64,000 nucleotides of DNA from Bidens hawaiensis (Eukaryota; Streptophyta; Magnoliopsida; Asterales; Asteraceae), in contig JAIQDT010005486.1 in NCBI GenBank assembly GCA_021521415.1, positions 1 through 64,000 on the forward strand. Direction: 5' to 3'. Numbering within the stretch: the stretch's first letter is position 1; every line of letters starts with the position of its first letter. Below the pieces are notes generated by a model. The model worked only from the letters and a program-made list of their open reading frames with translations. It was not told the origin of the DNA and ran no database searches. A program made the position numbers and the translations under genes. This document shows, in pieces, positions 59,727 through 64,000 of this stretch.

Positions 59727-59885
59727 ACAAGTTTTTATTTAAAACAAACAAATAACACTTTAAAAACTTGTTACATTGATTGAGTGATTCGTGTTATATA
59801 TTAATAGAACAAATAGAATAAATACAAATTAAAATTCGTCAAATGTCTTCGCCTTCGTCTTCTTCACCCAAAGATTATCCTTCTT

Positions 59886-60693
59886 CCACCTCTTGAATTA
59901 GACGTTCAAGTGGTATTTCGTCTTCAAAGGTCGCCTTGTCTTGTATACGATCCATCGCGCCCAAATGATCTTTTAGGCAAATGCAATCTCTAAGGACTCC
60001 GGAGTGAGTTTGGTTCTTCTCATCGATAATATCTTTCCATTAAGTGAAAAAACCGATTCTGAAGCAACCATTGAAGCTTGGATACTTAGCAAGTCACGAG
60101 CCATGGCGGAAATAATAGGAAATTCGTTTTGCTTTCCTTTCCACCAAGACAAAATATCAAGGTTGCGAATTTTCTCGACCGATGCACCTTCTACATAGTT
60201 TGCTACACTATATCGCCCACGTTCACTTGTTGGCGTGTTTCCCTTTGCTGTTTAGCCATAGACTCATGAACAACATTCATCATGTTTATCCACCTCTTGA
60301 GTTGGACGTTCAAGTGGTATTTCGTCTTCAATGGTCGCCTTGTCTTGTATACGATCCACCGCGCCCAAATGATCTTATAATAAAATGCACATCTTTAAGG
60401 ACTCTGGAGTGAGTTTGGTTCTTCGCATCGATAATATCATTCCACTAAGTGAAAAAACCGACTCCGAAGCAACCGTTGAAGCTTGGAAGCTTAGCAAGTC
60501 ACGAGCCATGGTGGAAAGAATAGGAAATTCGTTTTGCTTTCCTTTCCACCAAGCCAAAATATCAAGGTTGCGAATTTCCTTGACCGATGCAACTTCTACA
60601 TAGTTTGCTCCACTATATCGCCCACGTTCACTTGTTGGCGTGTTTCCCCTTTGCCGCTTAGCCATCGACTCACGAACAGCATTCATCATGTTT
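59886..60693 (-). repeat. 404-bp tandem duplication in hAT transposase 3' region
   Basis: 59886-60289 and 60290-60693 are direct copies differing at scattered positions. Each encodes (minus strand) the C-terminal dimerisation segment of the transposase, so the gene ends in two consecutive copies, the downstream one after a stop. Confidence 0.85.
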
Positions 60694-62311
60694 ATAAGTC
60701 TGTCCTTACATGGCTTACTTGTTGTTGCTTGCCCCACAAAAGTCGATTTTAAGCTTGGACCATAAATTTTGAAATAATGATCATAGATTTCTTGAAGGGA
60801 TTTGTTGAAAGAATCCTTTGCTTCCGTCGACAACATCGGATCGATCTCATTCATACCCATGTTGTCAAATATTTCCTCAATCAACACCTCAACCCCGGAA
60901 ACATTCAAGTAGGGGTTTAAAGCGGCATCACAAGTAAACATGGGTGGTATTTCTTCAAAATATTTTTGAAACTTCTTCTTCATTGGATCAACAGTATGCT
61001 CGAAAAGATCATTTTTGTTTTCAAACTCTTTGAAATTCAATGAGATGTTGTATAATTCTTGCAACACCCAACAACTAGTAAGTTAGTAAACACCCGACAA
61101 TTTAGTTGTTGTGGTTTTGAAAACATCAAGATACTCCAAGAAATAACCGATATTTACCCAACCACCGTCGTGAAACATATCAACTTCGCACCGATCCACA
61201 AGAGTTCTATGAAACGCTTGTAAAGTTTCTTGTTGGGAAAAAGCACAAGAGAGCATATTACAAGTTGAGTTCCAACAGGTTGGAACGTCCCAATTCAACC
61301 CCAAATATTTTCTTTCAGCCGACTTGCAATAGTTTTTATATTCAAGATGTCTTCTTTTCCCACTTTTGAAAATATCTTGTAACATCAATCTAAAGAATCT
61401 CAAACCGGCTTCCATGGTTTCATTGGCAAGACCATCTTGAACAACCAAATTGATAATGTGGGCAACACATCGAGTATGAAAAAACTCTCCGTAGCAAAGT
61501 GGTGTATATTTTAAATATAATTTTTCTACCGCCTTTGTATTGTTTGTTGCATTATCAAACGACATTGAAAATATTTTTTTATTCAAGTTATAAGTCGTTA
61601 TTATCTCATCCAAAATTTCAAACAATTTATCGGCGGTATGTGGAAACGGAAAGTTTTCAAACGTGATGGTACGTTTCATCATTTTGCCAAGAAACCGGAT
61701 CAACCCAATGAGCGGTGACACAAAGGTACGATTCCGGTAACCCATGTGGTGCCGACCAAACATCGCTAGTTAAATTGATACCCGTTTGTATAGTTGCAAA
61801 AAACTCGATTAAATCTTTTTTTGCATATTCCCACAACTTTAGGCAATGACGTCGTAGGGTAGTATGACTTACATAGGTGTAGCGCGGTTGAAGAGTCTCT
61901 AATCATGGCCGTCAATTGAGGGTCGAAGTGGTTAAACGGCAAACCTTGTTGAATCACGAACTTCGTCATCCTATCGTGAACCGCTTTCATGTTGTAACGA
62001 AATATTGTCCCATCTCGACCCAATTCGACTTGGTCCGTTACGGGAACTTCTTTCAAAGCCTTTTAAATTTTCTTTTCGATGTGCTTTTTTGAAATAGAGT
62101 TTGAATCATGCTTTAAGAAAGTGCCACACAAATTGCAACGAGCCTTTAGGTCTCCATTAATCAACTCAACCAAATCCTAATTCCGCCATACGTCTTCGTT
62201 GCGGTTATGAGGGACGACCCGTACAATTTCGGGGTCATCTTCAACACGAATCGGGTCAATAAAAACGGAATCGGTAGCCGCCTTCCTTTTGCCCTTGTTT
62301 AGGCTTGCCAT
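60375..62311 (-). pseudogene. hAT transposase, broken
   Basis: Main gene of the hAT element, starting at ATG 62311 near the right TIR and reading left. In order: basic N-terminus MASLNKGKRK, BED-type finger with CNLCGTF at about 62095-62145, the DVWSAPHGLPES segment near 61735-61770 that begins the RNase-H-like core, LYLKYTPLCYGE and the HTRCVAHIINLVV motif near 61440-61480, and the C-terminal hAT dimerisation domain (LDILAWWKG, ARDLLS, STVASE) at about 60440-60580. Stops are near 62180 and 62070, a frameshift near 61690-61770 and an in-frame TAA at 61083-61085, so it is inactive. A typical intact protein of this family has about 650-700 residues. Confidence 0.85.
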
Positions 62312-62677
62312 AATAACTTGTTATCAAGTGGTGGTGGAAGTGAAAAAAATTGGAGTGTAAACCGATAAGTTTTCTTGATGTTTTTGAGTTTGAGTGGTAA
62401 AACAAGTGATCAAATAACCCCTTATATAGTTTTTTTAGCTCAAAAACCGGTTCCAAACGGCTTTATTATATTACTGAAAAACCCGGTGGAGCCGATTATT
62501 CCGGGTAGGAACCGGCGGTTTGGAACCGGAAGCGGGTAATTTCCGAAAGAATATTTAGAACCGGGTAGGATTTTCCGGGTATAATAATACCCAAGCCGGG
62601 TACGACCGGAACCGGTTCCAGGTCGGTTCCACCGGGTCGGGTACGAAACCGGTTTTTATTGCACCTCTAGTATCAGA

Positions 62678-63095
62678 CATGGAGCAACATGGAGAGGTGG
62701 AGCGGAAGGCAAAAAAAAAGTAAGAGAGACAGTGCAGGTTGTTCGGAATTGCGGACAAGAAGCGAACGAGAACCTTGGGTTTTGTGAGCAGGAGGAGGAG
62801 AGAGGCGGACGATGGAGAGCATTGTGGATGCTCTTAGTAATGTTAATCGTGGGTTGTGCTAGTTTTAGTAGCAAGCCTAAATACTAATTTTCATATAGGC
62901 TAACCATGAACAGGGCTCAACTCAAAACCATTTCCTTACCCAAAAAACTTTTCTGTGTTTCTTTCTATCCCCTTTATTCTCAAATTGGTACACAACATGC
63001 CCTATTGGGTAGTGTCACATCATTACAACCCAAAATCACATATACCCTCAACAATTATTCTTTATATTTAAGAAAATAAAATTTTCAATCAAAAT
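62678..63095. other. intergenic DNA downstream of second PGK
   Basis: Non-coding. It contains the right part of a repeat ending GTGGATGCTCTTA near 62837 and a pyrimidine-rich stretch (62940-62990). It adjoins the stop codon of the second PGK gene and should include its 3' UTR. Confidence 0.45.
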
Positions 63096-63843
63096 TTATG
63101 CTTCATCAAGAGCATCCACACCAGGTAGTATTTTACCTTCCAATAACTCCAAACTCGCACCACCACCCGTTGATATGTGACTCATCACATCCGCCACCCC
63201 AACCTTCTCAACCGCCGCCACTGAATCAACACCTCCAATGATTGTAGTCACCCCTTTCCCGCTAAGTTCAGCTAGCTTCTTTGCAACCGCCTCAGTTCCA
63301 ACTGCGAACTTGTCAAACTCAAACACCCCCATTGGTCCATTCCAAATAACCGTTTTGGTGGTCTCCAAAGCTTCGTTAAAAGTCTTAACAGAATCCGGAC
63401 TGATATCCAATCCCATCCATCCATCTGGAATAGCAGCCGTGGGTACAATCTACATATAACATTACTTCTTGGTTTATAAGCTAAAAAAAAAAAGTAACTA
63501 TAATAAGATTATTTAAGTAGCTAACCTTGCTGTTTGCATCAGGCGCAAACTTATCTGCAACGACTACATCAGTTGGTAATAATAATGATACGCCTTTTGC
63601 TTTGGCTTTTGCAAGGAGTGTGGTTGCTAGATCAAGTTTATCTTCTTCCACCAATGAAGATCCAACTGATAACCCTTGCGCTTTGTAAAATGTGAAGATC
63701 ATTCCACCACCCAAAAGCAATATGTCACACTTTTCCAAAAGGGATTCGATAACACCAATCTTGGATGACACCTTTGAGCCACCGACAATGGCGGCAAATG
63801 GACGCTTAGGATTTGAAACCGCCCCATCAAGGTAATCCAGTTC
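63096..63843 (-). CDS. phosphoglycerate kinase, probably cytosolic, 3' part
   Basis: Partial gene running off the right edge. Two visible exons on the complement: 63843-63526 (318 bp, same borders as exon 4 of PGK1) and 63449-63096 (354 bp, equal to exons 5 and 6 of PGK1 joined without the intron). It ends ...[10 protein letters not shown] and a TAA, without the plastid tail, as in cytosolic PGK of glycolysis. [19 protein letters not shown] and STGGGASLE are intact, but the nucleotide-loop GGGDS reads GGVDS. The protein is nearly identical to PGK1 over this part. The missing N-terminus is needed to confirm the compartment. The frame is otherwise open. Confidence 0.9.
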
Positions 63844-63898
63844 CTACATTAAGCACAAACATTGTACCTTATTATTGGAATGATCAAAGTAGTTAGGC

Positions 63899-64000
63899 TA
63901 GGGATGTAAACGGGCTGAGTCGCTAGTGAGTTACTCGAGATCAGGTGATCAGCAACTGAAAACTCAATTCGAGCCGAGGTTAAACGAGCTCTCAAGCTCA
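63899..64000. mobile_element. left end of a hAT-like non-autonomous element in PGK intron
   Basis: It begins TAGGGATGTAAACGGGC and shares TAGGGATG with the TIR of the element at 16736-22428. CGAG/CTCG-rich words follow, as in common small hAT-like repeats. It is cut by the window edge; the right end and duplication are not visible. Confidence 0.45.

Larger units (their letters stand above)
23786..62669 (-). mobile_element. hAT transposon hosting four nested retrotransposons
   Basis: Ends TAGAGGTGCA (23786) and TGCACCTCTA (62669) are perfect 10-bp inverted repeats. They are flanked by a perfect 8-bp duplication, GTATCAGA, at 23778-23785 and 62670-62677. An 8-bp duplication and a hAT transposase inside fix the superfamily. 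Subtracting the nested elements and their duplications leaves about 3755 bp, a normal autonomous hAT size. Both subterminal regions are packed with GGAACCGG/AACCGGTT words, probably transposase binding sites. The main transposase reads leftwards from the right end; a second BED-finger frame reads rightwards from the left end. Confidence 0.92.

Noticed and set aside
62256..62874. Short minus-strand frames right of the hAT transposase start
   Set aside because: Frames at 62555-62874 cross the element TIR and target duplication and are chance; only the frame starting at 62311 belongs to the transposase.

Overview
This is nuclear plant DNA. The evidence is spliced phosphoglycerate kinase (PGK) genes with small phase-0 introns, long plant-type LTR retrotransposons primed by initiator-methionine tRNA, hAT elements and MITEs, and AT-rich intergenic sequence. 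The extra ORF of the Copia/SIRE element and several short repeats resemble what is common in Asteraceae (the daisy family), so I lean that way with moderate confidence. No bacterial, organellar or CRISPR features were seen.

Host genes. Two PGK genes lie in tandem on the minus strand. The first (10541-14817) is complete, with six exons, 484 residues and a chloroplast transit peptide. The second enters from the right edge (63096-63843 visible). It ends at ...LDEA without the chloroplast C-terminal tail, so it is probably the cytosolic partner. It lacks the last intron of the first copy and carries a Val in the conserved GGGDS loop. About 48 kb of mostly transposon DNA separates the two genes.

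Layout. 1-9.7 kb is AT-rich intergenic DNA with decayed LTR fragments, a degenerate hairpin array (5.1-5.9 kb) and a MITE. 9.8-15.1 kb is PGK1, with MITEs in introns 1 and 5. 15.1-16.7 kb holds a MITE, a Helitron-like element and unassigned sequence. 16.7-22.4 kb is a small hAT-like element split by a decayed Copia element. 22.4-23.5 kb is a hAT pseudogene.

23,786-62,669 is one hAT transposon with a perfect 8-bp target duplication, swollen from about 3.75 kb to 38.9 kb. Three LTR elements are inserted in it: an intact young Copia on the minus strand (24275-32869), a non-autonomous LTR element (33153-36051), and a decayed Copia/SIRE-type element (36107-59726). The SIRE-type element itself contains an intact young Ty3/gypsy chromovirus-like element (36821-46216). 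Every layer can be peeled off using exact 5-bp or 8-bp target duplications.

The most unusual signal is a family of hairpins built on CATTCG/CGAATG. They recur dozens of times in the LTRs, leader and intergenic spacer of the SIRE-type element, and in the neighbouring non-autonomous element. Their stems show compensatory base changes. The SIRE-type element also carries a long extra ORF, preceded by a splice-acceptor-like site, that does not look like an envelope protein. Together these could be a cis-element/trans-factor system of a retrotransposon lineage; the link is inference.
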